Shown in pieces: positions 11,701 through 23,031 of a stretch of DNA of 64,000 bases. Every line of letters begins with the position of its first letter. Within the stretch, counting starts at the first letter, position 1. This stretch comes from Filosporella fistucella (Eukaryota > Ascomycota > Leotiomycetes > Helotiales). Both the position numbers and the translations under genes were made by a program. Below the pieces are notes generated by a model. That model saw only the letters and a program-made list of their open reading frames with translations. It ran no database searches and was not told where the DNA came from. Location: NCBI GenBank assembly GCA_030077755.1, contig JAQJZZ010000018.1, positions 248,001 to 312,000 of the forward strand, written 5' to 3'.

Positions 11701-12478
11701 ACTTTCAGCGAGATAGACAGTCGGATTCGGTGATGTTGTAGACGAAGCAAGTTCGTAAACTGCTGATGATGGAAATGATCTTCAAATCCAGAGGAATCAA
11801 GACATTATATATGTATCTCGCGATATTCAATATCCAGTCTATCAAGGCTTGTTTGTGGGGTATAGTGTGTGGAGAGAGTTGAACCGTCACTATGGGTTCA
11901 TAAAGAAACCCAAGAGAGTTGCGCCACAACTTTCGTATCCGAAGTTTTTCCCACCTAGTCCGATATATGGGAATTCCGAAAGCCAAGGAAAGTGTGATCG
12001 CAAATAGAATTACAACTGCATGCAGAACACTGAGTAGCGATAATCCTACGTGTGTATTGCGTGGTGGAAACAGTGATGCAAAATGGTTGGACAGTTGAGA
12101 CGAAGTCCGACGTAACGCTTGGAAACATCTTCTTTTGGCTGGGTATATCCGTGCTTAGCATCTAAGAAGGTCTAGGTCAAGCCACCAAGGTCGGTATTGG
12201 CAACCACTTGCAACCAACCCATGATCAGGTCAAATATATAGTGGATATCAAGCAATTCCATATCATCGGATTCCCTCTTCCAAGTGGTGCGCTTTCTGAC
12301 GGTGGATTGATGTGGAGTTGCGGGGTATTGTGCCATGGGGAATAGACTTTGCCCTCCACATTTAGCTAAAACCCCTCATCTCCCACATCCGAAGTATTTC
12401 CCTTGTAAACCCATTTTCATTTCTCTCTATCCGATATTTTTCCAAACTTCAAAGGTTGAATGTTCTTGTTCATCCGAA
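11701..12478. promoter_or_regulatory. divergent promoter between transporter and regulator
   Basis: This 778 bp stretch separates the start codons of the minus-strand transporter and the plus-strand Zn2Cys6 regulator, so it must hold both promoters. Several isolated CGG/CCG triplets are present, but I could not define a paired site with confidence. Confidence 0.5.
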
Positions 12479-14154
12479 ATGGATGCGGATACACACTCAG
12501 ACTCGCAGTCACCAAACTTGCAACCAGATACTCCTCACCACAGTATTTCTAGCCGAACTAAGCCTCGGCCAAGAAATCAGAACGCGTGTGATGCATGTCG
12601 GACTCGTAAAGTCAAGGTGAGTGCTCTAAGAGCATAGTAAGCGACAACACGAGTCATGTAGTTGACAAGATTCGAGTGTATCTACGATGGTGATGTTTGC
12701 AGGGCGTGCATCGAGCTGAATGTTGCATGTACTCGTTGGAAGCCGAGGAGGAAAAGGGGTCCACCCAATTCGTACGTCACGTGCCCCGTGACGACGCCTT
12801 GGTTCAATACTGACAATTAAGCAGATACGCTGAAGCAGAGAGACGAAAGGTCGCACAAGTCGTTACGGCTAGCCCTGTAGCCAGCCCAGCAGAGTATCCT
12901 GACATTCTCGCTCAATTGGCTTCCCTGGAAGTAATTAGGAGAATCGTGGAAGACTGGTTCGAGTTCATCCATTCCGTTGCTCCAGTATTTCATTACGCAA
13001 CATTTATGAGCCGTCTTTTGGGCGAATCGACCCGCACAGACACCGAATTTGTTGCTGTCGTGATATCTGTTTGTGCAGCGACAGTAGGCTGCTTGAAAAA
13101 GACTCGTTCAATACACTATGGCAACGTGACAGTAGATCGTTGTTTTCAGGTTATCCAGCAAAACAAGCTTTTGGAAAGTCCAAAGCATGTGACCCTGGAA
13201 TGGTGTCAAGCATGCTATCACATAGGGACCACGCTATCGGGAGAAAGGGGTATGCAGGATGTCGATGGCTTCCGCTTCTTCAATCAGTCTGCGGGTGGGG
13301 TGAAGTACCTGTTGCATTATCAGCTTGATAACATGTCATTCGTGGACCAGCAGCTGTTGAAGCGTCTGTACTGGCTGTTGTTCGCTGGTAATTGGTGGGT
13401 GTTCTTTGTCGCTTTTTTGCAATTGCTAAAGTTGTCCAGTTCAGTGGAGATGCTTGGTGGGATACAGATCAACATCTTATCTCCACATGACAACATCTCT
13501 TTGCTCCGCCCAGAAACTCTCACAGACTTAGAGCTCGTTCCAGAATCCCAAACCCAGAGTTTAAATTGGCACGGGAATACCGTCAGCTATATACCAGGAC
13601 TTAACCACCTGTCAGACCTTTTCTTGGTCTGGCACGCCAGTCAACAACACCACAATCAAAACATACACGCGACCGAAGAACTTATGGCACAGCTACAACG
13701 TACCCTTGATGTTCTTCCTGCACCTCTCCGCTGGCGTGGCGGACTGTCGCGGCCAGTTGGAAGCAATTTCGGGACAGATGTACAGATAGTGAATCTCTAT
13801 ATAACGCAGCTCCAAATCCGCTCTAATCTCCTAGAACAGATGCGAAGTTTGAGAGTGAAGCAGTATGGGTTTGAAGGAGAGGCAAACGATATAGTTGCAG
13901 GCAGAGAAAGGGTGGTAGACGATCTATTGGAGATTCTCTATCATATGCCAGCGGAGGTCTTTGAGGCAAATGGATTCAGCATTTTGCCAAAAAGTCGAGA
14001 CATCGGCGCTGGCCTGCTCACACAGCTAGAGGTCGATAACCAAAACGAGAAAGGACAAATGATAGGTGAAAAGGCAAGGCGGAAACTGACGAAACTGCTC
14101 GAAAGACTTGAAGAGCTGGATTTTGTACCTGGAATGAGTAATCACACACCATAG
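12479..14154 (+). CDS. Zn(II)2Cys6 transcription factor
   Basis: Three exons, 12479-12616, 12677-12771 and 12825-14154, give 520 aa. The first intron lies inside the zinc cluster; splicing at the AG before 12677 restores an exact CX2CX6CX6CX2CX6C motif (CDAC, then KVK joined to CIYDGDVCRACIELNVAC), followed by a basic KPRRKRGPP linker. The second intron has a GTACGT donor and a CTGAC branch. The rest resembles the fungal transcription factor middle region. I chose the ATG at 12479 because it gives a short acidic/Ser leader typical of such factors; an in-frame ATG at 12335 would add 48 residues. It probably regulates the divergent transporter and the convergent GH35-like gene, whose stop lies 51 bp beyond its own. 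Confidence 0.88.
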
Positions 14155-14205
14155 AACGAGAGTGAACTGAAAAATATGTATGTATATGGTATATGGCACG
14201 AATGT

Positions 14206-15954
14206 CTAAAAATCCGAATCCTCTTCTTCAACGCTGTAAGCTGTACACTCTGCAATCATGGTCCGACAAGGAATGGTGACAGCGATAGGGAATCCACCAT
14301 AATCTGGTTCCTCATTCGGCATGATATAAAAGCTTCCACTTCTAGTCTCGTCACCATTCATAATCCTAGCAGTTGTCAGATGTCCTGCACTATCGATCTC
14401 TTTCTCTTCCGAGTAGAGAATCCCAGTGAATGTCGACTTCGAATTTGTACTCTTGAAAGTCACTTGAAATCCCCATCCGACAAGTAGGAACTTGCCATTG
14501 CCTTGGTGAATGATAATTCCTGACCCCGCCCCAGCCTTTCCAAAGACAAAAGCTCGTTCGACTGTCAACTCAAACTCGCCAAATGTGTATACCCAAGTCT
14601 GCTCTTTTGTGGTCTCGTCCAACTCGTCAAAGAAAAATCCTACAACATCTTCTGGTCTTGTTGCTTGAACATCGAGGAGGATATGACTGATTGATTTGAG
14701 CAGGCCGTAATGTTTTGTAATCGGGCTGGCGCTTGCTTCAAGCGAATCTATTCCGAAAGGAGAGCAACCGATTGATTGGTATGTTCCATAAGCAAGCCAC
14801 ACCCTCCTAGCGCCTCTCTCATCACGTCGCTGCTCAGGAATGAACAGAGGCTGGTCTTGGTGTCGGTATTGCTTGCAAACCTGTTCGTAATCATGAAAAT
14901 AGAGGTCGGGTGCAATAAAATCCAGGGCAGGAGCATTGAATTTCCAGAGATCCATTGTGTGCGGAACGCCGCCTCCTGAGGGATAGATACCTGCCTTGTG
15001 ACCACCTCCCACGACGACGGGAAGGCCTTGTAGGTCGAGGACACTTGGATCATCGAAGTTGAGCCATACATTGGTGTATAATGGAATAGAATACTCTGCT
15101 CTGCCAGCAGCAGCAACTTTGCCTACGTACTTGGAGAATGCATCTGCCATGAATAATTCATCGGCATCTACACCCTTTCCAAATGCGTCTCTCCAAGTTG
15201 CGACTCCAGGGATGAGAGATTTTAGCTGAGGGAACCTGGTGGAAAATAACGGGTGAAGATCTTGGGATGCCTGAAGGTTGGACAGAAGTTCTTTGGGGAT
15301 TGGCTGTGCGAAACGCGTGTTGGCAATACGTGATCTGTCTCTTGAGTCTCCCAGTAGACCTGTCTCGTTCTCCACTTGTACCATGAGTACTGTGCCATAC
15401 TCCGCATCAAACTCCTTCAGATGTTTCATGAGCGCAGCGAAAGCTTTGCCGTCTGCTTGCCATCCAGCTTCGCAGAAAGGAGAGACCAATTCCAGAGTCT
15501 TGGTTACTCCACCAGCTTCCAAAATATGCACGCGGGGGAATCTCTTCACATCACGTTTCACCCAAGATGGGGCGTATGTGCTTAGAGCATTCTTGAAGCT
15601 TCCGAACCAGAGAAGAACTAGATGCATGTCATTCTCTCGAGCGCCCAGTATGACCTTGTCAAGTTCGCGAAAATCGAACTGCCCCTCCACCGGCTCGATC
15701 ATTTCCCAAGTAACAGATCCAAGCAGAGTATTGACGTTGGCTGACTTCATGTTCTTCCATACTGTGTTCATGAACTTCGCACTGCTGAGAGAGGAATTGT
15801 GCAGCTCGCCGGCGAGCATAAGAAATGGTTTCCCATTGACAATCAGCTGGCTAGATGTCTTTGTTTTTCGTAGATGAGGAATGGATTGTTCGGTCATTTT
15901 CGGTTTTTGGGTTGAGTAGGATATGGTACTAGGAAAGTCGTGCTGTGCAACCAT
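14206..15954 (-). CDS. intracellular GH35-type beta-galactosidase (DUF5597-like)
   Basis: Single exon, 582 aa; an alternative start at M20 (15897) fits the conserved beginning better (TEQSIPHL). No signal peptide is seen. GH35-type landmarks: LMLAGELHNSS near 46-55, the acid/base region QVENETG (E197), and a nucleophile candidate E374 in FIPEQ. A beta-rich C-terminal part with AFVFGKAGAGSGIIIHQ follows. This size and layout match the GH35 group that carries a C-terminal DUF5597 and cleaves beta-galactosyl residues, for example from xyloglucan fragments. A cytoplasmic enzyme beside a sugar transporter and a Zn2Cys6 regulator suggests import and intracellular cleavage of a galactoside. Substrate is inferred, not shown. 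Confidence 0.85.
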   Translation of the reverse strand: MVAQHDFPSTISYSTQKPKMTEQSIPHLRKTKTSSQLIVNGKPFLMLAGELHNSSLSSAKFMNTVWKNMKSANVNTLLGSVTWEMIEPVEGQFDFRELDKVILGARENDMHLVLLWFGSFKNALSTYAPSWVKRDVKRFPRVHILEAGGVTKTLELVSPFCEAGWQADGKAFAALMKHLKEFDAEYGTVLMVQVENETGLLGDSRDRSRIANTRFAQPIPKELLSNLQASQDLHPLFSTRFPQLKSLIPGVATWRDAFGKGVDADELFMADAFSKYVGKVAAAGRAEYSIPLYTNVWLNFDDPSVLDLQGLPVVVGGGHKAGIYPSGGGVPHTMDLWKFNAPALDFIAPDLYFHDYEQVCKQYRHQDQPLFIPEQRRDERGARRVWLAYGTYQSIGCSPFGIDSLEASASPITKHYGLLKSISHILLDVQATRPEDVVGFFFDELDETTKEQTWVYTFGEFELTVERAFVFGKAGAGSGIIIHQGNGKFLLVGWGFQVTFKSTNSKSTFTGILYSEEKEIDSAGHLTTARIMNGDETRSGSFYIMPNEEPDYGGFPIAVTIPCRTMIAECTAYSVEEEDSDF

Positions 15955-16911
15955 TGCGGGCGAGATCTGCTCGTGTTATCTGCAACAAAAGCTATCTTCT
16001 GAAGAGGAACTCTTCAAAGTTATTATACAATAGAAAGAATTGAGAGTATGGTATGAATGTGGAAAGCAATTGAGAAATTGGGTAAAGAAATCCTCTATAT
16101 ACCTAGAGCAGCTTACCTTATCTCACATGAAATTACTTTCTCCATTGTAGTTATGTTGCTGTGACTTTGCCATGCCTGGAGGAGAAGAACGACGCTGGGC
16201 GGGGACGATTCTAGCTCTGCGAAGACGCATATATTTCGGATGTGAAAGATTGAGATTGACGCGATGTGGAGGCGCAGCGGAGTGGATACCTTTTCCTGCA
16301 TCGTTCCATATCTCTAGCGGCAGTGTCACGTGCAGGGTGAACTGTGGCAAAACCGGGGGAACATTCTTATTTTCTCTGCTCCTCATCGAAAATCTTACAT
16401 GTTTTACCTACTTAAAAGATAGCATTTGTGTATGCTACTTCCTCCCTTGGTTACGGATCAGAGGATCCGAGGATAGATCATATTGTCTCTATGATGCCCC
16501 CAATTTGTCCAAGTTTATCAGCTGACTTCTCCCTATGTGTAAATAGTTTGTTCAAGAATCAAAATCTTTCAAGACCTTCATCTTTCTTTTTCCTTCCCTA
16601 TCAGGAATCTGCGACAGGCGTTTTCGTTTTGCCTCGTCGTCGCTAATATTCATACATAAGACCCATTGGCTTTATAGCGAAGGGTTTGAACACTTCCCGG
16701 TAGAGAGAGTTCTCTCACAACCTGGTCAGCAACCAGATATAAGGCGTTGACACGCTTAGGGACTTGATAAAGAATTGCACAAATTATATTCAGGAGCAGG
16801 CATTTTCCTTACTCATGCGATAGTTCTTCAATACGGCCATAATAACAGCCTCCCTGGGTGGGAAACAAAATCAGCCCAAAACCCCAAACTCCATCTCTCC
16901 TGCCATGAAAC
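15955..16911. other. gene-free interval
   Basis: No supported gene. It includes the promoter of the GH35-like gene near 15955-16300 and the 3' flank of the Cys-rich protein gene. Confidence 0.45.
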
Positions 16912-17342
16912 CTAAAGCATCACCAATGCTGCAACAGCAAGTGCTACCATCCCTTCCATCGGTGCAAGCATTGCCATAGCGCCACTCTTAGAAGTCGTAA
17001 CAGCGACACCACATTCCGATGCCGTGGCATCACACTGTTTTCCTGCAAAACAACAGCAAGCCTTGCCAGTATTGGTGTAGTAACAAAGATCGGTAGGATT
17101 GCAACAGCTTGTACCACCTTTTGATTGATTAGCTATCTGTTTCTGAAGGCTTAAAGTATATACTTACTCGGGCATACTACTGTGCCAGAAACTGCGCATA
17201 CATAGAGATCACGACCTTGGAGAATGGAAAGGGCTTCGGCAGCCTCTCTCCCATAAGCGCTCTCCTCTGGCGTGGCGTTGATGGCAGTTGCCCCAAGGAG
17301 CAACATGGTGACAATTCTTGATGGAGTAGTGAAAAGCATCAT
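16912..17342 (-). CDS. small secreted cysteine-rich protein, probably GPI-anchored
   Basis: Two exons, 17168-17342 and 16912-17117 (50 bp intron, GTAAGT donor, AAAAG acceptor), give 126 aa. The N-terminus is a signal peptide (hydrophobic TMLLLGATAINA). A central core holds ten cysteines, including a CC pair (SCCNPTDLC) and a CCC triplet (KACCCFAGKQC). The C-terminus ends in a hydrophobic stretch (MVALAVAALVML) preceded by small residues (TSKSG), as in GPI-anchor signals. Such proteins in fungi are wall-associated or effector candidates. It has no named family that I recognise. Splicing restores a continuous frame and joins Cys-rich halves, which supports the model strongly. Confidence 0.8.
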
Positions 17343-18817
17343 GAGAAATTTTCGAAAGGCCTTTCTAGATGAGAAAATTGACAGTAACAGGAAAGACAGA
17401 AAGCAAAAATATGAATGCGGCAGTTATCCCAAGTTTTATGGGTTCTGACAACAGTTGAGCCTCGCTACACCTTCGTTTGAGAATCCTCCCTTATCACCCC
17501 CAACGAGCGAGAAGCGGCTGAAATCAATATTATCTCTGCGCCACAAACTTATTTTTGACCAATTCCAAACGACAAGCTTTCAGCTTTGGAGATACTAGAC
17601 CGCATTGAACTTGCGATCTGCATTGAGCATTGAATAACTCATGATCGCTCATGATCTAGACACCTGAGTGAGGCTGGCCAGGCGAGGCGCGAGGCAGACA
17701 GCAAAAATGATAGGCTGGAGAGAAATTGCTTTTTCAATGCTCGGTGAAGCGCGATTAAGGTGGTATCTGAGGCGGCTCTCCTCCACGTTTTCTCTCCCAT
17801 CAAGTCTGTTCCTTCAACTTGCGGAAACAACGCTTTAAATTTTCTGGAAGTGACGTCGCGTAAACCTCGTAGATATACTTATTGGCCGAGGCTGTATTGG
17901 GGTATCTTCTTGATTTCAATTGCAAAAAAACCCCATATATCTATCAGAATCTCCACAAATCCTCCGTTTGTCTTTTGATCTTTAAGCCTTGTCTTATAGC
18001 TCTGGTCTCAAATGTGAGATGTGTGAACACTTAGACTTTGTGGTCTTGGTTAACTTGTACGAACGCCAATGAGATTCCGTCATATATCGAAATTTCGCGC
18101 AAGCCAATATAATCCAGTCAAGATGGAGACTTTTCAGTTGTCAGCCATTCTTATCGTACAAGATACAATTGAGACTGTAATCAGACTGCAGCTGCACAAA
18201 TAGGGAGTGCTCTATGACCAGCACCCACGTGGCTGGCGGACGGTGGGGACTCATTACTGCACATTTTAATCCCACTATTTTCAAAATTCGCGACTTGTGT
18301 ATCTGAGACTTAGACAAAATGTTTCCAGATGTTTTTTCGCGTGAATTTGGCCTTTGAAAGTGACAGGTTAATTCCATTACCTTGCAAGGTTCTCTGTAAA
18401 TGATGGTTCATCATTTTGAAAAGTAGAGGTCTTAGAAATCTTAAAAACAAGACACACAATAGAATCAAAATGAATGCCTCACTTCTATTATGTCTGCAGT
18501 CCGATCAGTTAGATTCCTAGATGTGTGGCTACTGCATAATATATGCGGCACGGCCCTGGTAGCTGGAGGAGCGGTATCCGTACCGAGTCTGCAACTCATT
18601 TAGCCGTGTTTATCAATATCTATATTCCCAGTGCGACAAATAATTACCATTCCCACTGCTGTACTAACAAAATGTCGTTGAGAAAGCGGAACGGCGAAGA
18701 TGACGGTTTGAGCATAAGTCTACCTATAAGACATCTTGAAAAGTCCCACTGCATGCACGGGAAGGGGAGCGAGTCTTGCATTGAAATTGATACACACGTC
18801 ACATCAGCATCCACAAC
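17343..18817. other. gene-free interval
   Basis: Only short ORFs without recognisable motifs. The ATG at 18672 opens a 66-codon ORF in a different frame from the HET remnant and is not clearly part of it. Confidence 0.4.
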
Positions 18818-21422
18818 TTGGGATTATGCGACAGATGCCGAGTGCTCGGGCTCAATGACAGATCGATAGGCCATAAAGCGGGCTCACAAGACTCTGGTTA
18901 CTGCCTCGATGTGTCACAGAAAGAGGCTGGCGCAGTCTGGACCATCCCTCTGGAATTTGAACTCGAAGATTGGAGTCCTCATCTTCCTGTTTTATCCAAA
19001 TCGGCTGAGCAAGGCTGCGGCTTTTGTCGTCTGCTCAAAATGGGTATTCAGAAGCATTCTTTGAACGATGGACGCATCTTCTGCGAGGGTCTTGAAACTT
19101 CGTGGAATGCATTTGAGCCACCATCCACTTGGGGATTTATTCGATTTGTTTCCATCCGAGCCATCGTGATTCTGGATGAAGAAAGCGGATTTCGTACGTA
19201 TTTACCTCCGTTCTCCAAAACTATCAGCTCTAGCTGACCAGAACAAGAAATTCCTTTGAAACTGAGGTATTTTGTTGATGGGCCAGATGATGGTAAGTTA
19301 ACTGGCCCTAACTCTGACAATAAGCTGTGCCATTCAAAACTAAATTTGACGAGAAAAATCATAGATCCTTGTTGAAAGTGGTTAGGGCTCCCACAATCTC
19401 CACGGCCTCAGGTACTTTGTGATGAGAATATTTCCATGTTGCGTGGCTGGGCAGTGAAGGTAGAGGAGCATTATGCGCAAAATGCTAGATCCACCGAGTT
19501 TTGTCCGACATGACTTATCGAGGTTCGAAGTGTAGGTAAACTTTGCCGTCTTGTCCAAACGGGATCAGATTCCAGTTTTCTTAGACTCAAAGAAACGGGG
19601 ACTATGCCTAGATATGCAACGCTGAGTTATTGCTGGGGCCCTCAACAAGATGCAATGAAGCGGTTTAAGACAGAAGCCACCAATATTGAGGAAATGCAGC
19701 ACGGATTCGACCCTCTCAAAACCTCTCTTGTCATTCATGACGCTATAGAAGTTGCACGACTGTTAGACATTCCTTACCTATGGATTGATGCCATATGCAT
19801 CAACCAAGGTGATAAAACTGATTAGGAGAAGGAATCAGTTCAGATGTCAGATATCTATCGCTATTCTTATGTCACAACCTGCACTCCAGGTTCGACATCA
19901 TACATGCAAGGCTTCTTGCAAAGAGATGATACTTCTACCAAGATCAAATTCCAATTCAAAATAGACGAGTCTATCAAAGGCTACTACAACATTCGTCCAA
20001 CAGTCAATTTTGATCAAGAGGCAGATGTGAGCGGTCATCCAGATGTCGACTTCTTTGACAGCTCCTGGTGCGGACGCATCTGGACCTACCAAGAATATAA
20101 ACTATCTCAGCGTCTTCTGGTCTTTGGGCGAGGCAAGCTGTACTATCTTGCTGACGGACTTCTATATGTTGAGGGCGATGAGTACGTCGCAAGAAAGTGG
20201 GACCGTATCGATATTGTGAGTTGGCTGCAAAATATGGACGTCAAGCCCGAGTGGAACCAGCTTTGGGCTGATTTGATTGAGTATCTTTCTGGTCTGAAAT
20301 TCACTTACCCGTCGGAAAATTTACCCGTATTGGCTGGAATGGCGTCTTTAGCATTCGGCCACGAGCCAGAGCAATATGTTGCAGGTATGCGGAGGAAACA
20401 CATCACTCATGACCTAATCTGGAGTTCTGTATTTCTCAGAAATGAAAGGTCTACTAGGAGGGATGTGTTGACACAGCTAGAAGATCCAAAGCGTTATCCT
20501 GCGCCTTCTTGGAACTGGGCGAGTAAGATTTATGGGGCTGCAATGTGGAACCCCTCATCTTTAGAAGGCTCAGACTCTAGGGCAGAATATCAATGACTGG
20601 AGATATCTGCGCAAGGTACAGGGGAGAGTACATTCGGACAAGTCACTGGCGGTTCTCTCAGTTTGACTTCGGCCATTGTTCCTATGCCATGCGAGGTCAG
20701 AAAGCTTGCCCAAGACTATCGATTCTGGGTCGAAACGTGGCGTGCTGATAGAGACGGTGAATATTTCACCCATGTGAGGTTTGACTGGACTAGTGATAGA
20801 AACACTCAAACGTTCCATGGCTTCTTCTTAGTTCTTCTTGGGAGCAGTGTGGGTAGAGAAGGCAAGGACGAAATGGATATTTTTGCGGGTGGGGTTGACT
20901 AGGGGCGCTCCCGAGGAAATTCTGACGAGGGGATTGATGACGAGGATGACGAAGAAATATGGGGGGTGACAGACCAAGAGAGTGGACATCGATATGGAGA
21001 AAGCGGAGAAAATTCTGAGGAGGACAATAAGTGGTATCAAAATTATATTCCTTCCGATAAATCTCTTGACGACCTGTCAGCAACCTCGAGTATTGAATGG
21101 AGCGATGATGAGGAACCCGGAAGCATCCACACAATCGTTCAGCAGTAGCTCGCGCTTTCAATCAGCATGCAGGCAGACCAATCAAAGATACGACGATGAT
21201 ACAACTGCAGAGCGGGGAGTTGCGGGAAGACATGCATACGGTCTAATAATTTATCCAGCTACTGTCCCAGGAAAGTACTTTCGTGCAGGGAATTTTATTT
21301 CCTGGCCTAGGGGAAACGGAGGACTTTCAGCCTTTCAGAACGCAGAGAAACGCACTGTAGAAATACTAAAGGGGATAAACTTATCCCTCCTCCCCGACCG
21401 GTGTCTTGTTCTTTCAGTCTGA
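18818..21422 (+). pseudogene. HET-domain protein pseudogene with five in-frame stops
   Basis: Exons about 18818-19193, 19248-19292 and 19365-21148 join in one frame. HET-family landmarks are all present: a Cys-rich start (LCDRCRVL, GCGFCRLLK), YATLSYCWG, YLWIDAICINQGD, MSDIYRYS, SSWCGRIWTYQEY and PAPSWNWAS. The frame is broken at TGA 19373, TGA 19511, TAG 19823, TGA 20594 and TAG 20900. No frameshift occurs in 19365-21148. The expected residues (for example Trp after GDKTD, Arg after CPT) imply single C-to-T or G-to-A changes. The C-terminal block (YFRAGNFISWPRGNGGLSAF) lies in another frame at 21230-21422, by intron or frameshift. No ATG is visible for the N-terminus. Intact HET proteins trigger cell death on non-self fusion; this copy cannot. 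Confidence 0.88.
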
Positions 21423-23031
21423 ATTTGGTTTTGTCTGTATTGAAACAGTGGGTGAAAGACGGAACTACTAGAATTTTTATTTCATAGCTAAAAAGAGCTG
21501 CTAAAGACAAACTCTCTTGTAAGCATGATCAAGGATTGAGCAATACCTGTTCAACCAAATCATCATTCTCAATTCAAAGTCTTCAGAGAGTAGCCGTGTG
21601 CTTATCTCGCCCCTTATCCCGTGTTAGGGTATTAGCAGAGCGCTAAGCAATAGCCACATAGCAAAGTTTCCCTAAATCTCAAAAAAAGATCCGACGGTGC
21701 GGCTAGTGACCTCTTATCGCAATCGCCCGACTGTCGTACCTGAGAGGGCAACAAGTCATGCAATCCCATCACTGGTCAAATTTAGCCAAAATAATGCTAG
21801 GCCCGCTGCTTCAGCCCCGCTCTTAGAACCAAGTCAGGTACGTACCTCGTTAGATCTGCTAAGCGTCCAAGCCCTTCGATTACTGAGCGCTCGGTCATCC
21901 GACTAAGAGAGAAGAGGCTGAAAGCTAGTAAAATAAGTGCTAAGACTGACATAAACCCGAAGTCCTCCCATTTACGCTTCTGAACATTAGTTAGGAGTCT
22001 AGAAATTTGGTTGGGCACAAACCTTTTCTTCTCGCTTCCAGTATCATGGTAATAAAGAGCGAGCCACGTTCGGATTTCGGATGACTTATTAATAGCATGG
22101 GCAAGTGAAGGCAGCGGTGTCGAGCGGTCCGATCAGATAACGCTGTGGCTCCAAAGGTGTGCTTATGCAAGACTAAAAGAATGCACGTGCTAACATTGTG
22201 GGACCGTGAAATACCGCAATAACTATTTTGATTCTTCTTAGAATCCAGATGTCACATTGAGAGCTATAGTAATGGCCATATCTCACATAAGCTGTACTAT
22301 AAACAACAAAAGGGGTAATCTGGAGCGTGTCATTATCTCAATTCGAATATAGCTCGTATCTTCGTCCACTCGAAGAACGAAGTAAGGGAGCTTGAAAGTA
22401 ACTCCGTCGAAAGTTATACGAGAAAACTGCCGTTCTATATATCGAGGCGGCTCCCTGCATGCGCTCGTCCCTTCACTAAGATGCCTCACAGATGTCCTCG
22501 GACTTTTGCTTTCGGACTATCGAATTTACTATCTTGGGGCAACCCACTGCATTTGCTTGACTTTCGTACTTTTGCCTTTCTTCTTGCACCTCATTATTTG
22601 TGCAAGCAGGTTTTGTGGTTTTCGAGGCGTTTTCCATGACGATCCAGTGGTAGGAAGGAATTGAGCCATTGCGAGCGCAGATTCCAGACCCTATCATCAG
22701 GACCAAATTAAGGGCAATGTGGGGGGTCTTGGATGTAAACTAACGGGCGAAAAGCTTTGCTCAGCATGAGATTCTCCCTCGTTGAAGCTTGTTCTCACGG
22801 AGCTAATTATGCTGTTAGAGAGTGTCTGGGGAAGCTTCATTTCACCGACTATTCTTCAAGTCAGCTACCTGCAAGTACCCTAATCCTAAACCCTTCCGGT
22901 GCACACGATAACAGTACTTGTACCATGGCCTGTGCGACTTCTCTTTACTGGAACTCTTATATCAAGGTCATATCCTCGTGGTAGGATTCGTTCGCTTTCT
23001 TTCTGCATTGCTAAGTCATTGCTTAACCAAT
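21423..23031. other. gene-free interval upstream of the laccase-like gene
   Basis: No supported coding sequence. 21680-22250 has a different, slightly GC-richer texture with many CG dinucleotides and may be an old insertion, but no terminal repeats or transposase motifs are visible. Confidence 0.4.

Noticed and set aside
22105..22190. tRNA-like stretch with a GTCGAGCGG A-box resemblance
   Set aside because: No matching B-box (GTTCGA-type) or acceptor stem is present downstream.
21680..22250. possible transposon insertion
   Set aside because: The texture differs, but there are no terminal repeats, transposase motifs or target-site duplications that I can see.
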